Made by a program: the position numbers and the translations under genes. The notes under the pieces were generated by a model, which made no database searches, was not told the origin of the DNA, and worked only from the letters and a program-made list of their open reading frames with translations. DNA of 64,000 bases from positions 1 to 64,000 of the forward strand of contig NZ_JADEXQ010000001.1 in the NCBI RefSeq assembly GCF_015207035.1. The letters run 5' to 3'. How positions within the stretch are numbered: position 1 is the first letter of the stretch; each line of letters begins with the position of its first letter. Source of the stretch: Romeriopsis navalis LEGE 11480. Lineage in GTDB: Bacteria > Cyanobacteriota > Cyanobacteriia > Leptolyngbyales > Leptolyngbyaceae. Below, piece by piece: positions 55,136 through 64,000 of the stretch.

Positions 55136-55711
55136 ATGACCGTAAGGGATAAATCTATCTTGCGCCGGCAGTGGTTGGCCCAACGCCGAGCGTTGACTGT
55201 CACTGATTGGCAGCAGCGCAGTGCGCAAATTTGTAGCCAATTACGTCAGTTCTCGGGGTATGCCGCGGCACAGACAGTCTTGACCTACAGCAGTTATCGT
55301 CAGGAACCAGATCTACATGCTTTACTCGCTGATTCCCATAAGACGTGGGGGTTTCCGCGTTGTGTTGGCCGTGATTTAGTGTGGCATCGGTTTGATCCCG
55401 TAAGGCATCAGTTGCAGCCGGGGGCATTTGGCATTTTGGAGCCGGATGCCCTAATGCCGCAGTTGGTCGCGGCGCAGGTGGATTTAATTTTGGTGCCTTG
55501 TGTCGGCGGTGATCGCCAAGGTTGGCGCTTAGGTTATGGCGGTGGATTTTATGATCGCTTACTACTGGATCCTGATTGGGCAAAGATTCCAACGATCGGG
55601 ATCACGTTTGACGAAATGTTTGTGGAATCTTTGCCGGTTGATCCTTGGGATCAGCCTCTACAGGCTTTCTGTACTGAAACGGCTGTTTACCCGCGGTTAG
55701 CGGTAAGCTGA
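55136..55711 (+). CDS. 5-formyltetrahydrofolate cyclo-ligase
   Basis: 5-FTHF cyclo-ligase (MTHFS) of 191 aa converts 5-formyl-THF to 5,10-methenyl-THF with ATP. Motifs: KSILRRQWLAQRRAL at the N-terminus, TVLTYSSYRQEPD, and the nucleotide/folate-binding VGGDRQGWRLGYGGGFYDRLL. ATG at 55136 follows GGGGGAGG by about 12 bases. A tiny four-codon frame (55125) ends over this start and is regarded as chance. Folate link with the FBT transporter elsewhere in the window is only thematic. Confidence 0.92.
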   Translation: MTVRDKSILRRQWLAQRRALTVTDWQQRSAQICSQLRQFSGYAAAQTVLTYSSYRQEPDLHALLADSHKTWGFPRCVGRDLVWHRFDPVRHQLQPGAFGILEPDALMPQLVAAQVDLILVPCVGGDRQGWRLGYGGGFYDRLLLDPDWAKIPTIGITFDEMFVESLPVDPWDQPLQAFCTETAVYPRLAVS

Positions 55712-55953
55712 TCGGGGTTGATTTGAGGTTTTGGGCCGCCGGTCCAAGTGCCTCTGGGGTGGTTTGTTAGGTGGAACCGGCGGATTAATTTAATTCCGCT
55801 GTGTCTGAGTCAACCTTCTATAGAATTGGGTTCCATCATCGATTATTCTGAGGTTCCGGTAGGTGAGTAATTTGACAACGCGTTTGTGTTTGTTGAGTAA
55901 TTTTGTCCTGCTGATTTAGTTCTTCGCTGATTTAGTTCTTTCAAATATCCAAC

Positions 55954-56688
55954 ATGAAAATTTCTGTCTTCCATACCCCGGAATTGGTGCCAGATGAAGT
56001 GACAGCAGATTGCGCGATCGCGATTGATGTTTTGCGCGCAACCACGACGATGGCTGCAGCTCTGGCGAATGGAGCAGATTCAATCCAGTTCTTTAGCGAT
56101 TTAGATGAGTTACAGCGTGTCAGCGAGTCTTGGGATGCGGGTAAGCGTTTGCGCGCGGGTGAACGTGGTGGCCAGAAAGTAGAGCATTTTGACTTGGGTA
56201 ACTCGCCCTTGGAATGTACGCCGGATTTAGTGCGTGATCGGCGCCTGTTTATCAGTACAACCAATGGTACAAGGGCGTTAAAAAAGATCCAGACTGCCCC
56301 GATCGTTTTGACCGCCGCGTTGACAAACCGTGAAACTGTGGTGCGCTATCTCTTAGAAAAACAACCTGAGACGGTCTGGATTGTGGGTGCGGGTTGGGAA
56401 GGGACATTCGCCTTGGAAGATACCGTCTGTGCGGGGGCAATTGCCCAGCGCCTAGCCGATCAGATGGGCTGTAAAATTGGTGAACTGAGTGGTAATGATG
56501 AGCTCATTGATGCGGTCACGCTCTATCGCCATTGGCAAACGGAATTACTGGAGCTGTTCCATCATGCCAGCCACGGCAAGCGCTTAGTGCGGTTGGATGG
56601 CCATGCTGATCTGAAGTATTGTTCTGAGCTTGATACGGTTGATATTCTGCCAATTCAAGGTGAAACGGGCGTCTTGGTGCGGGGATAG
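55954..56688 (+). CDS. comB: 2-phosphosulfolactate phosphatase family protein ComB
   Basis: ComB-family phosphatase of 244 aa. In methanogens ComB dephosphorylates 2-phosphosulfolactate in coenzyme M synthesis. Cyanobacteria lack that pathway but often keep the gene, so the substrate there is uncertain. Motifs: CAIAIDVLRATTTMAAAL, FDLGNSPLECTPDLV, FISTTNGTRALKKI and EDTVCAGAIAQRL. ATG at 55954. The gene stands alone, followed by a palindrome-rich spacer. Confidence 0.88.
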   Translation: MKISVFHTPELVPDEVTADCAIAIDVLRATTTMAAALANGADSIQFFSDLDELQRVSESWDAGKRLRAGERGGQKVEHFDLGNSPLECTPDLVRDRRLFISTTNGTRALKKIQTAPIVLTAALTNRETVVRYLLEKQPETVWIVGAGWEGTFALEDTVCAGAIAQRLADQMGCKIGELSGNDELIDAVTLYRHWQTELLELFHHASHGKRLVRLDGHADLKYCSELDTVDILPIQGETGVLVRG

Positions 56689-56720
56689 TGCTGCTGCTGT
56701 TCGGAACCGAAAGAACGCTA

Positions 56721-56776
56721 GCCGGCAGCATCACCGCCACTGTGAGGCCGGCAATGTGAGTGGCGGCAGTGCGGTG
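56721..56776. repeat. Nested palindromes between comB and the lipoprotein gene
   Basis: CACCGC/GCGGTG (56732-56737, 56771-56776) and CCGCCACT/AGTGGCGG (56734-56741, 56759-56766) overlap, and GCCGGC occurs at 56721-56726 and 56747-56752. They could fold into alternative GC-rich stems between two convergent genes, as extragenic palindromes or terminators do. Confidence 0.5.
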
Positions 56777-56889
56777 ACGTTGGGCCGGTGAATTGTCTGG
56801 CAGTGTTGCGCGGATCAGATTAGCAGTGACATTTTTGTTAGCCCCTGTCTGATTTAAATTGCCGCATTCGGTCTTGGAACTTGTTCTGC

Positions 56890-57360
56890 TTAAGACTTTC
56901 CGGTACTTAGTGTTTCGAGTTCCCAGGCTTCGCCGGATTTTTGTGCAAGTTGCCAACGGGTGATTTTGCCGTCTTGTTTGGGTTGGAGATAAACTTCGAA
57001 GTGATCGCCACGCTGGGTTGTCTGCTGATCTTGCTGTTTGAGGGTGAGATCGTATTGACCGCTGAGATAGTAGGCTGGTGCGCCATTAATCAGCGTGGTA
57101 TCACGCTCCGTGATGGCTAAATTGCTGATTCGGATGTCTTTTAGGCTGGGTGGTTTGAGTTTGAGCTGCTGGCTGAGGGGTTGTTGAATTTGCTCAACTT
57201 GTCGGGCAACGGCACTCACGATAACTTTTTGGTTTGGAAAGTTGCCGTTGCCGCAGGCCGTTAAATAGCAGGCGATCGTGCTGATCAAGAGGATAGACAG
57301 AAGTCGCTGCCAGCGGGTGAACCAACTGTGTAAACGCGCGATCGGATAAAATTGCAACAC
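56890..57360 (-). CDS. Hypothetical lipoprotein
   Basis: Product of 156 aa. An N-terminal helix ends in a lipobox (ACYLTACGNGN). The mature part has LKDIRISNLAITERDTTLI, YYLSGQYDLTLKQQ and GDHFEVYLQPKQDGKITRWQ, that is, a beta-rich domain of unknown function. The start is GTG at 57360. Divergent from the O-methyltransferase gene. Confidence 0.75.
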   Translation of the reverse strand: MLQFYPIARLHSWFTRWQRLLSILLISTIACYLTACGNGNFPNQKVIVSAVARQVEQIQQPLSQQLKLKPPSLKDIRISNLAITERDTTLINGAPAYYLSGQYDLTLKQQDQQTTQRGDHFEVYLQPKQDGKITRWQLAQKSGEAWELETLSTGKS

Positions 57361-57504
57361 CAGAAATCATCTCCCAATCAAACCCAATATCCTTACAGTA
57401 CCAGTGCCGGCAGTGATTGGGGTTAGAATCGATCGGAAAATGTTGTGATCTGTATCGGTGTATCCCTGAAACCGATTTTTCACTGATCCCCTGTACGAAC
57501 CGAC

Positions 57505-58164
57505 ATGTACAAGAACCAACTGGGCCTTGCGGAGCCGCTACACAATTACATTATTCGTCATGCGAATGCTGAGCCACCGCTATTAGCCCAGTTACGCGAA
57601 GAGACTAGTACGCATCCCCAGGCGAGGATGCAAATTTCGCCGGAGCAAGGCCATTTGTTGGCGATGTTAATTCGGTTAATGGGGGCCAAGCGAGCACTGG
57701 AAGTCGGGGTGTTTACGGGCTATAGTTCGCTGGCTGTGGTGATGGCCTTGCCCGAGGATGGTTATATGGTGGCCTGCGACATTAGCCGCTCGTTCACCAA
57801 AACCGCACGACATTACTGGCAGCAGGCGGGCGTGGAGCATAAGGTTGATCTACGAATTGCGCCGGCGTTAGCAACCCTTGATCAGCTGATCCAAGAAAAT
57901 GTTGAGCCCTTTGATTTTGCGTTTATTGATGCGGATAAGGGGAACTATGAAAACTACTATGAGCGTACGCTCCAACTCATGCGGACGGGGGGATTGATTG
58001 TCGTGGACAATACCTTATGGTCGGGACGAGTGGCGGATCCGACAGATCAAGACAAAATCACCCGCACCTTGAGGCAGTTCAATCAAGTCGTGGCCCAAGA
58101 TGAGCGTGTGGACGTTTTGATGCTGCCGATCGGTGACGGGTTAACCTTGGCCTATAAAAAATAA
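57505..58164 (+). CDS. SAM-dependent O-methyltransferase (family 3)
   Basis: Class I, metal-dependent O-methyltransferase of 219 aa, related to caffeoyl-CoA and catechol O-methyltransferases. Motifs: RALEVGVFTGYSSLAVVMAL (SAM), DGYMVACDIS, FDFAFIDADKGNYENYYE (metal and SAM) and GGLIVVDNTLWSGRV. Cyanobacterial members methylate phenolics in vitro; the natural substrate is unknown. ATG at 57505. A small hairpin (58165-58197) without U-run follows the stop. Confidence 0.9.
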   Translation: MYKNQLGLAEPLHNYIIRHANAEPPLLAQLREETSTHPQARMQISPEQGHLLAMLIRLMGAKRALEVGVFTGYSSLAVVMALPEDGYMVACDISRSFTKTARHYWQQAGVEHKVDLRIAPALATLDQLIQENVEPFDFAFIDADKGNYENYYERTLQLMRTGGLIVVDNTLWSGRVADPTDQDKITRTLRQFNQVVAQDERVDVLMLPIGDGLTLAYKK

Positions 58165-58246
58165 GCTCAGCGATTTTGCACGATTGCATCGCTGAGCGGT
58201 CTAGGGTCCTAATCTGGTCTAGATAATTGACGGTGATCGATCTGAG

Positions 58247-58774
58247 CTACCACTGACGCTTGGAAGCGATATCCACAGCGATCATGGTGGCTTCTTTACG
58301 GACTTTGTAGTTTTCGAGGAAATGCTCAAAATCTGGTGCGAAAATCTCTTGCCGATCGCCAATCGATTCGGTGATGTCATTTTCCCAATGTTGATCCAAG
58401 GCTTTCTGACTCGCCGCATCCATGGATAGAAAGGATAAGGATTTGCCATTGTCGGCCGCTTGCTGCATGGCCTGCAACAATTGCGTTAGCGTGGCTTCAC
58501 TGGTTGTTTCGATCCAGATCAAATCAACGAGAATTACGGTTGCTTTTTGGAGCGCTTGACTAAGCGATCGTTGAAACGCAAGACCCGCTTTTCCTTCGAG
58601 GCTTTTTGGCTGTAGTACGACAGTGTTGCTGGGTCGCTCGGCGCGATCGTTAGACCGATGATCTAATGTATCTGACTCTGTTAGCGGTGCAGGCGAACTG
58701 TAACCTGCCGTTGGTGCTTCAGCCCAATCGAGGTTGAGCGATGCCCCATCGTGCATCAATTCCATAGACATCAT
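58247..58774 (-). CDS. STAS-like domain protein
   Basis: Product of 175 aa. After a polar 50-residue N-terminus, the segment VVLQPKSLEGKAGLAFQRSL, VILVDLIWIETTSEATLTQL and GKSLSFLSMDAASQKAL reads like a STAS domain with the strand-helix pattern. The canonical DSSG site is ETTSEA, so a Ser/Thr is kept. The C-terminal tail is helical. ATG at 58774 or 58768. No partner gene is adjacent. Assignment by pattern only. Confidence 0.5.
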   Translation of the reverse strand: MMSMELMHDGASLNLDWAEAPTAGYSSPAPLTESDTLDHRSNDRAERPSNTVVLQPKSLEGKAGLAFQRSLSQALQKATVILVDLIWIETTSEATLTQLLQAMQQAADNGKSLSFLSMDAASQKALDQHWENDITESIGDRQEIFAPDFEHFLENYKVRKEATMIAVDIASKRQW

Positions 58775-59616
58775 CCTATTTCAGGGAAATCACACATAGA
58801 TGCACCAACCGTATTCCCCAAACGCCTAGTGCCTGAAACCTCGTGATAAGAGACGCTGTTTCAGCGGTGTTGGTTCCAACGGTTACGATTGACCGCCATC
58901 GCGATCAAATCAGGATGCTTTGTTGAACTTGAACGTACGACTGGCACGCCGGAAATGGTTGCCTAGTGATTGAAACCTAGACCACACATTGCACCGAGCG
59001 CGGTAGCAGGGGACTTAATACCTTATTGCCATCAATCCTAACGAAATCAGACCAAAACCTCTATGGTCTGTGCGGATTTTCATCATCACTTAATACGTGA
59101 ATGCAAAATGATTCAATGTGATGGGTGGCAATTGCGTTGATCCGGAGGCAGTTTCTAAAGTGGCACGATCTATGGGGCAGTTATGGGCAAAAATTCGGAC
59201 AGCAAAATAGTCTGGCTGGTGATGCGACTCGCTACGGATGTGGCAATCACCGGGTTGAGTGAGCTTGACTCATAAAGAAAATACAAAACTTGGGTAGAGA
59301 ACACTATGTGTAATTCACCCATTTTCAGCAAACTACGCAATCGGAAATTAATTGTGAAAGTGTGCTTTGTTGGCTCGATCTTAATAGGGAATGACTTGAA
59401 ACCCGTGGAGAATTGTGATTAGAATACCCGAATACCAAAATTCGCTAGTTTAACCTGTAGTCACAGACTGGGTGGCGCAGATGTCGAGCTTTTTTACATT
59501 CGGTTTATGGTCCTCTGTTTTCAAAGATGTTGGGTTTGCGGTTTTGCTGATGGCATAACGTATCCAAAGTTTTTAATTTGTTCATTGTGCAGAGTAATTG
59601 CTTCAGGACATAGCTT
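58775..59616. other. Long intergenic region upstream of guaA
   Basis: More than 840 bases without a supported gene. It presumably includes the guaA promoter and leader. A 30-codon ATG frame near 59180-59275 has only a weak GGGGCAG before it. I looked for purine/guanine riboswitch-like cores and small-RNA motifs and can name none. Confidence 0.4.
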
Positions 59617-61242
59617 GTGACTACCACCACTGATTCTTCGGTTTTGTCGGCATCGGAAACTAATGGCGCGAGTTTAGGAGCACTCGACCGACAGATGATT
59701 GTGATTCTGGATTTTGGTTCGCAGTATTCGGAGCTGATTGCCCGGCGAATTCGGGAAACTCAAGTTTATTCGGAAGTACTGTCTTATCGCACCACGATTG
59801 AGCAGCTGAAAAAGCTGAATCCAGCTGGGATCATTTTGTCCGGTGGGCCAAGTTCGGTATATGACGCCGGGGCGCCGCAGTGTGATCCGGGTATCTGGCA
59901 GCTGGGGATCCCGGTAATGGGTGTTTGCTATGGTATGCAACTGATGGTGCAGCAGCTCGGCGGTGGGGTCGAGCGGGCCGAGCGGGGTGAATATGGTAAA
60001 GCCAGTATTGCGATCGATGATCCGACGGATTTGCTGACTAATGTGGATCCTGGTTCGACGATGTGGATGAGTCACGGCGATTCAGTCACCGATATGCCGG
60101 ATGGGTTTGAGCTGTTGGCCCATACAGACAATACGCCTTGCGCGGCGATCGCCAACCATACGCAGAAGTTTTATGGTGTGCAGTTCCACCCTGAGGTGGT
60201 GCATTCGATCGGCGGTCAGGCGATGATTCGCAATTTTGTGTATCACATCTGTGAATGTCAGCCGACTTGGACGACGGAAGCCTTTGTGGATGAGGCGGTG
60301 CGTGAAGTGCGGGCCAGGGTTGGTGATAAGCGGGTGCTGTTGGCGCTCTCCGGTGGTGTGGATTCTTCCACCTTGGCGTTCTTATTGCACCGGGCGATCG
60401 GCAGTCAGTTGACCTGCATGTTTATTGACCAAGGCTTTATGCGCAAGGGGGAGCCGGAAAGGTTGATGAAGCTGTTCAAAGACCAGTTCCATATTTCGGT
60501 GGAATATGTCATGGCGCGGGAGCGATTTATTGGGGCGATCGCCGGCGTTGATGACCCGGAGCAGAAGCGCAAGATTATTGGCCACGAATTTATTCGGGTG
60601 TTTGAGGAGGAGTCGAAGCGGTTAGGGCCGTTTGACTATTTGGCTCAGGGGACGCTTTATCCGGATGTGATCGAGTCGGCTGATACCAATGTTGATCCGA
60701 AGACCGGTGAACGGGTCGCGGTGAAGATTAAGAGCCACCACAATGTGGGTGGGTTGCCGAAGGACTTGCAGTTCAAGCTGATTGAACCGCTGCGGAAGTT
60801 GTTCAAGGACGAAGTGCGGAATGTGGGGCGATCGATTGATTTGCCTGAGGAAATTGTTAATCGTCAGCCCTTCCCGGGTCCGGGGTTAGCCATTCGGATT
60901 CTGGGTCCTGTGGATGATGAGAAGCTGAATATTCTGCGTGATGCGGATTTGATTGTGCGCCAGGAGATTAATAAAGCCGGTCTCTACAACGATATTTGGC
61001 AGGCATTTGCGGTGCTGCTGCCGGTGCGCAGTGTGGGTGTGATGGGCGATCAGCGCACCTATGCTTACCCGATCGTTTTGCGGATCGTCAGTAGTGAGGA
61101 TGGCATGACGGCGGATTGGGCGCGGATTCCCTATGACTTGATGGAGATTATTTCCAACCGGATTGTGAATGAAGTGGATGGGGTCAACCGCGTGGTCTAT
61201 GACATTACGTCGAAGCCCCCTGGAACGATCGAGTGGGAATAA
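59617..61242 (+). CDS. guaA: GMP synthase (glutamine-hydrolysing)
   Basis: GuaA converts XMP to GMP with ATP and glutamine. The product is 541 aa. The amidotransferase domain has [16 protein letters not shown], the nucleophile [12 protein letters not shown] and [10 protein letters not shown]. The ATP-pyrophosphatase domain has [16 protein letters not shown], and the C-terminal dimerisation domain has [12 protein letters not shown] and the closing [11 protein letters not shown]. All catalytic residues are present. Start is GTG at 59617 with AGGA 8-9 bases upstream. A hairpin follows at 61264. Confidence 0.96.
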   Translation: MTTTTDSSVLSASETNGASLGALDRQMIVILDFGSQYSELIARRIRETQVYSEVLSYRTTIEQLKKLNPAGIILSGGPSSVYDAGAPQCDPGIWQLGIPVMGVCYGMQLMVQQLGGGVERAERGEYGKASIAIDDPTDLLTNVDPGSTMWMSHGDSVTDMPDGFELLAHTDNTPCAAIANHTQKFYGVQFHPEVVHSIGGQAMIRNFVYHICECQPTWTTEAFVDEAVREVRARVGDKRVLLALSGGVDSSTLAFLLHRAIGSQLTCMFIDQGFMRKGEPERLMKLFKDQFHISVEYVMARERFIGAIAGVDDPEQKRKIIGHEFIRVFEEESKRLGPFDYLAQGTLYPDVIESADTNVDPKTGERVAVKIKSHHNVGGLPKDLQFKLIEPLRKLFKDEVRNVGRSIDLPEEIVNRQPFPGPGLAIRILGPVDDEKLNILRDADLIVRQEINKAGLYNDIWQAFAVLLPVRSVGVMGDQRTYAYPIVLRIVSSEDGMTADWARIPYDLMEIISNRIVNEVDGVNRVVYDITSKPPGTIEWE

Positions 61243-61263
61243 TATCGGTTTGAAGAGGGTGAT

Positions 61264-61293
61264 TAGCCAGTGTCTCGATCGGGACACTGGCTA
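61264..61293. terminator. Hairpin between guaA and the secreted-protein gene
   Basis: TAGCCAGTGTC pairs perfectly with GACACTGGCTA around an 8-base loop, 21 bases past the guaA stop between convergent genes. The T content after it is modest. Confidence 0.6.
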
Positions 61294-61323
61294 GTTGTGT
61301 TTTGACTGCGCGGCGTTGAGACA

Positions 61324-61947
61324 TTAGCGCTGGGCTAACTTAAAGGAACGGAGAAAGTAGTCCATACTTTGCTGGTGAGCGCGGCTGATCTTGGGGTTTC
61401 TGAGGGTCGTATATTCGCTCGTGACGGTGTACATCAAATCGTTGACGACGAACATGCGCTGTTTTTTGAAGCTCCAGCCAGTGCGGTAGGTCAGCTCTTT
61501 GCCAGGATGTCCGCCGAGGGTGAAGGATTGTTGGGCGATGAGTTTCTGGTAGGAATTTGGGTCAGACCGATTGGGGCGGGACATGGATGCTTTGAGTGAT
61601 TTCCTGACACTTGGGGGGATGCGTGTTACCCCGATCGAGTAGGACATCGACTTGTTCTGCGTCTGAGCGATATAAAAAGTATCCCCATCGTGGGTTTTGG
61701 GCCGTGCCGAGTCGGTCAAATCGATCGTTGTTTGCTCTAGTTTGAATGTCTTGGGATTTAGTCCCATGCGCGTGATCGCGGCTTTTGGCATTTGGATCGT
61801 AAATCCTTGGCGTTGGGGCCGGAAGGATTGCCAGCCGGTGGAGCGGGTTTGGGCTTGGGCCGGGTTGGTCTGGAGCGTGATCGCGATGGGTGTGCCAATT
61901 AGGGCAACACAAGCGGGAACGAAACAAGCAGCAAGAATTTTTTTCAT
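61324..61947 (-). CDS. Hypothetical secreted protein
   Basis: Product of 207 aa with a Sec signal peptide (KKILAACFVPACVALIG; cleavage near AQA-QT). The mature part starts FRPQRQGFTIQMPKAA and has TFYIAQTQNKSMSYSIGVT, LGGHPGKELTYR and QRMFVVNDLMYTVTSEY, a pattern resembling PsbP-like or DUF1795 folds. No function assigned. ATG at 61947. Confidence 0.7.
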   Translation of the reverse strand: MKKILAACFVPACVALIGTPIAITLQTNPAQAQTRSTGWQSFRPQRQGFTIQMPKAAITRMGLNPKTFKLEQTTIDLTDSARPKTHDGDTFYIAQTQNKSMSYSIGVTRIPPSVRKSLKASMSRPNRSDPNSYQKLIAQQSFTLGGHPGKELTYRTGWSFKKQRMFVVNDLMYTVTSEYTTLRNPKISRAHQQSMDYFLRSFKLAQR

Positions 61948-62055
61948 CAGGGAACGGGTAGATTAAGAATAAACTGACCTACCTCAACCGTAGAAAGCTT
62001 ATGCAGTCTGTGGCAATCGGGGTTTTGCGGAGTTCTGGGCGTTTCGCTGCATCGC

Positions 62056-62733
62056 TTAGGATGATCCGCCCAGATAACTTTGAAGTTGATAAATTAGGGC
62101 CGCACAGAAAGGAGGGAGTTGCCCGGATGCATCGGGTTGATTGAGGCCATCGATAAATTGTTGGATTTCGCGGTTTGTCAAATTAGGCAATAGATTGGTG
62201 AGGCCCAGTCCCTCTATCGCTTCTCGGCGTCCCCGATCGAGTTTCGAGTGGTCGAGTCCGAGGCGTTCGATTGTGGTTTTTGCAGCAGGTTCTCGGGTTG
62301 GCGCAATTGTGGGAAGGATCTCCCCCAGCGCTGTGTAGCGGAAGTAGGCGGCACAATCCGGATCTAGTGGTGTCACCAGCAAATCAGCGTTGTACCAATC
62401 GCTTTTCTGATGGCCGCAGAATTCCTGAAGTGGTTTTGGTTCGAGATTTTCGGTTTCTGGATAGCCAGGACAGGATGCAAGGAAGTTGCTGTAGGCGAGT
62501 TTTTCGGCGGGGAAATGTTTGCGAGGTTTGAGGTGTTCGATATGACTGCTGGGGGCGCTGATACGTTGCCCGCAATAGCAGCAGATGTAGCCTTGTTCTT
62601 GGAGTAAGGCGGCTAGGACTTCGGTTTTCTCGGGTTTTTGGAAGTTCTCCCAGGTCGGTTGCCAGTTCTCATTTGCCTGCTGCTTCCAGGTGGTGAAGCT
62701 GGCCGGTTCGGAGTCTTTCTGAATGAATCTCAT
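62056..62733 (-). CDS. ptuB: HNH endonuclease, PtuB-like (Septu system)
   Basis: HNH-type nuclease of 225 aa, of the retron/Septu-associated group. Zinc and catalytic motifs: YICCYCGQRI, then SSHIEHLKPRK with the catalytic His pair, SNFLASCPG and EFCGHQKSDW. ATG at 62733 overlaps the TGA stop of the ATPase gene as ATGA, so the two are translationally coupled and very likely work together. In Septu, PtuA (ATPase) and PtuB (HNH) form an antiphage complex. No reverse transcriptase is seen within the window, but the upstream side is cut off. Confidence 0.85.
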   Translation of the reverse strand: MRFIQKDSEPASFTTWKQQANENWQPTWENFQKPEKTEVLAALLQEQGYICCYCGQRISAPSSHIEHLKPRKHFPAEKLAYSNFLASCPGYPETENLEPKPLQEFCGHQKSDWYNADLLVTPLDPDCAAYFRYTALGEILPTIAPTREPAAKTTIERLGLDHSKLDRGRREAIEGLGLTNLLPNLTNREIQQFIDGLNQPDASGQLPPFCAALIYQLQSYLGGSS

Positions 62734-64000
62734 CGGCCCAGAATTTCTTTCCGTCGGATCAAGACATCGGCTTTGGCGAATTCGGGTTCATCTTCGCCGA
62801 TACGGTGTTCTAAATTGTCTTTGAGTTTTTTGGCGGCAGCTAAGTCGCCGGAGTCGATTAGCTGGAATAGCTTTTGGAGATTGTGCTTGCTCCATGCGGG
62901 ACGTTCGGGCACGCCCATGACATCTTCGAGGATTTGGTTGGTATCGCGTCCGTAGGTGCCTTCGGGATGGGTGGCAATGACTTCTCCGGCCTCATCCCGT
63001 TGGAGCAGGTAAATATGGTCAGATTTCACATCACTGATCAGCTGAGGAGAGTGGGTTGCAAGGAAGAATTGGCAGTTGGGAAAGGTTTGCTCAAGTTTTG
63101 GAACGATGCCGCGTTGCCACTTGGGATGGAGATGGGCATCGATTTCGTCGATCAGAATAATGCCTTCGCCTTCCAGCGGATTTTCGCGGGCAGGGTTGCA
63201 GATGGCAAGGCGGCGGGCGATGTCGCCGATGATTGTCAGCAGGGATTTTTCGCCATCGGAAAGTTGGCTAATGATTAGCTCTTCGCCGTGCTTGGTGATG
63301 ACCATGCGGAGGGGCGATCGTTTAACGCGGAGGTGGCTGAATTCAGGTAGAAAGTTGGGAATTGCTTTTCGAATGGCTTCGAGCTGTTGATCTCGATACT
63401 TAGAATCCGATTCGAGTCGGATCTCGTTTTCTAAGTCTTCGTGTTCTTTAAACCAGGCAAAGAATGCGGAGAAGTCTAGTTTCCCTTCGAGTGCTTGAAT
63501 ATTTAGGAAATTAGAGCGGTTTCGGTGTGGATGTTCCTGATCTGGCTGTTCGTCAAATGGGTGTTTGGGAATGACACGGCTCGTTGGATAGTAAACCCCA
63601 AGTGGGATATTAGTTGTATCAGGATGCGTTTTGATTTTTTCTATAAGTTTATTTTTGATGCGTTCTGAAAAATCCTGAATTGTTTCTCGGCTTATACCGG
63701 ATGTGGAGTAGGCATTGTCGATTGCCTCAGATGTGAAGAACGCATGGGAAGAACGATTCGCATCGCGAGACACCCGAAAATGCCAGGTACCTTCTTCACC
63801 TTCACTAGTTTGGAAATTAATAGAATTCTGGGTGTGTTCGTGTCCTATTTTGACCAATTCTCCATTAGCCAATTTGACTAATCCTCTAGGTAAGAGGAGA
63901 TCTGTATATAGAAAAACAAGCCTTGCAAGGCAATCTAAGATGCTAGATTTACCTACTCCGTTTATCCCGATTAATATGTTTACACCGCTTCTGAACTCCA
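62730..64000 (-). CDS. ptuA: AAA/ABC-type ATPase, PtuA-like (Septu system), partial
   Basis: Partial gene whose 5' end lies beyond the window; at least 423 codons are present. The open frame continues past the TTG at 63872 to the edge and contains Walker A (LIGINGVGKSSILDC, near 63920-63965), so the true start is outside. Further motifs: signature-like LSDGEKSLLTIIGDIA, Walker B EGIILIDEIDAHLHP and switch FFLATHSPQLISD. This is the SMC/OLD-like ATPase type seen in PtuA. It is coupled by ATGA to the HNH gene. Confidence 0.85.
   Translation of the reverse strand, partial: EFRSGVNILIGINGVGKSSILDCLARLVFLYTDLLLPRGLVKLANGELVKIGHEHTQNSINFQTSEGEEGTWHFRVSRDANRSSHAFFTSEAIDNAYSTSGISRETIQDFSERIKNKLIEKIKTHPDTTNIPLGVYYPTSRVIPKHPFDEQPDQEHPHRNRSNFLNIQALEGKLDFSAFFAWFKEHEDLENEIRLESDSKYRDQQLEAIRKAIPNFLPEFSHLRVKRSPLRMVITKHGEELIISQLSDGEKSLLTIIGDIARRLAICNPARENPLEGEGIILIDEIDAHLHPKWQRGIVPKLEQTFPNCQFFLATHSPQLISDVKSDHIYLLQRDEAGEVIATHPEGTYGRDTNQILEDVMGVPERPAWSKHNLQKLFQLIDSGDLAAAKKLKDNLEHRIGEDEPEFAKADVLIRRKEILGR

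Noticed and set aside
55125-55139. Four-codon MRRR frame ending over the cyclo-ligase start codon
   Set aside because: Too short to judge; the GGGGGAGG before it serves the cyclo-ligase start.
1-64000. CRISPR arrays, rRNA genes, complete insertion sequences or prophage genes
   Set aside because: None seen. The only regular repeat array is the coding repeat inside rlmB, and no transposase or integrase was recognised.

Overview
The window comes from a cyanobacterium. It encodes geranylgeranyl reductase ChlP, the clock-output regulator RpaA, two high-light-inducible proteins, principal sigma factor SigA, a CRR6-type NDH-1 assembly factor, paired Delta9 acyl-lipid desaturases and a carotenoid oxygenase. 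The HIP1 octamer GCGATCGC, a cyanobacterial signature, recurs many times. A hetZ gene followed by a probable patU suggests a filamentous lineage. No nitrogen-fixation or heterocyst-envelope genes are visible, so nothing shows that heterocysts are made. I cannot name the genus.

Layout: 1-4.7 kb is a minus-strand run (deoC, recO, MFS exporter, GT4 glycosyltransferase). 4.7-9.2 kb holds chlP and rpaA with long non-coding flanks. 9.2-16.9 kb is a co-directional minus-strand cassette: NitT/TauT-type ABC importer, Rieske oxygenase, TIM-barrel isomerase-like protein, GT2 glycosyltransferase and alpha/beta hydrolase. 17.5-29.6 kb is housekeeping: an RlmB-type rRNA methyltransferase with a very long Arg/Asp repeat tail, mini-RNase III, STAS protein, carA, glucokinase, pdxH and an LpxB-related protein. 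29.6-35.4 kb groups sigA, two hli genes, an FBT-family transporter and a carotenoid oxygenase. 35.4-36.1 kb carries two broken Uma2 genes facing each other. 36.3-49.3 kb holds a nitroreductase, a Usp protein, a TgpA-like membrane protein, patU/hetZ, a methionine gamma-lyase-family enzyme, tandem desC genes and a ProA-like gene. 49.6-62 kb holds tRNA-Gly(GCC), a pheophytinase-like hydrolase, TPR protein, an atypical histidine kinase, crr6, a 5-formyl-THF cyclo-ligase, comB, an O-methyltransferase and guaA. The window ends in a two-gene ATPase plus HNH nuclease module of the Septu (PtuA/PtuB) kind, cut by the window edge.

The most interesting points are these: (i) the ABC importer-Rieske-TIM-barrel cassette, whose substrate is unknown and which may be an undescribed uptake/oxidation module; (ii) several proteins that keep their family fold but lack key catalytic residues (histidine kinase with Gln at the phospho-His site, ProA-like protein without the catalytic Cys, TgpA-like protein without transglutaminase Cys/His, degenerate receiver); (iii) the repeat tail on RlmB; (iv) a 35-codon ORF with a strong Shine-Dalgarno in the gap before chlP; (v) the Septu-like defence pair. 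All functions are inferred from reading motifs by eye; no database search was run.
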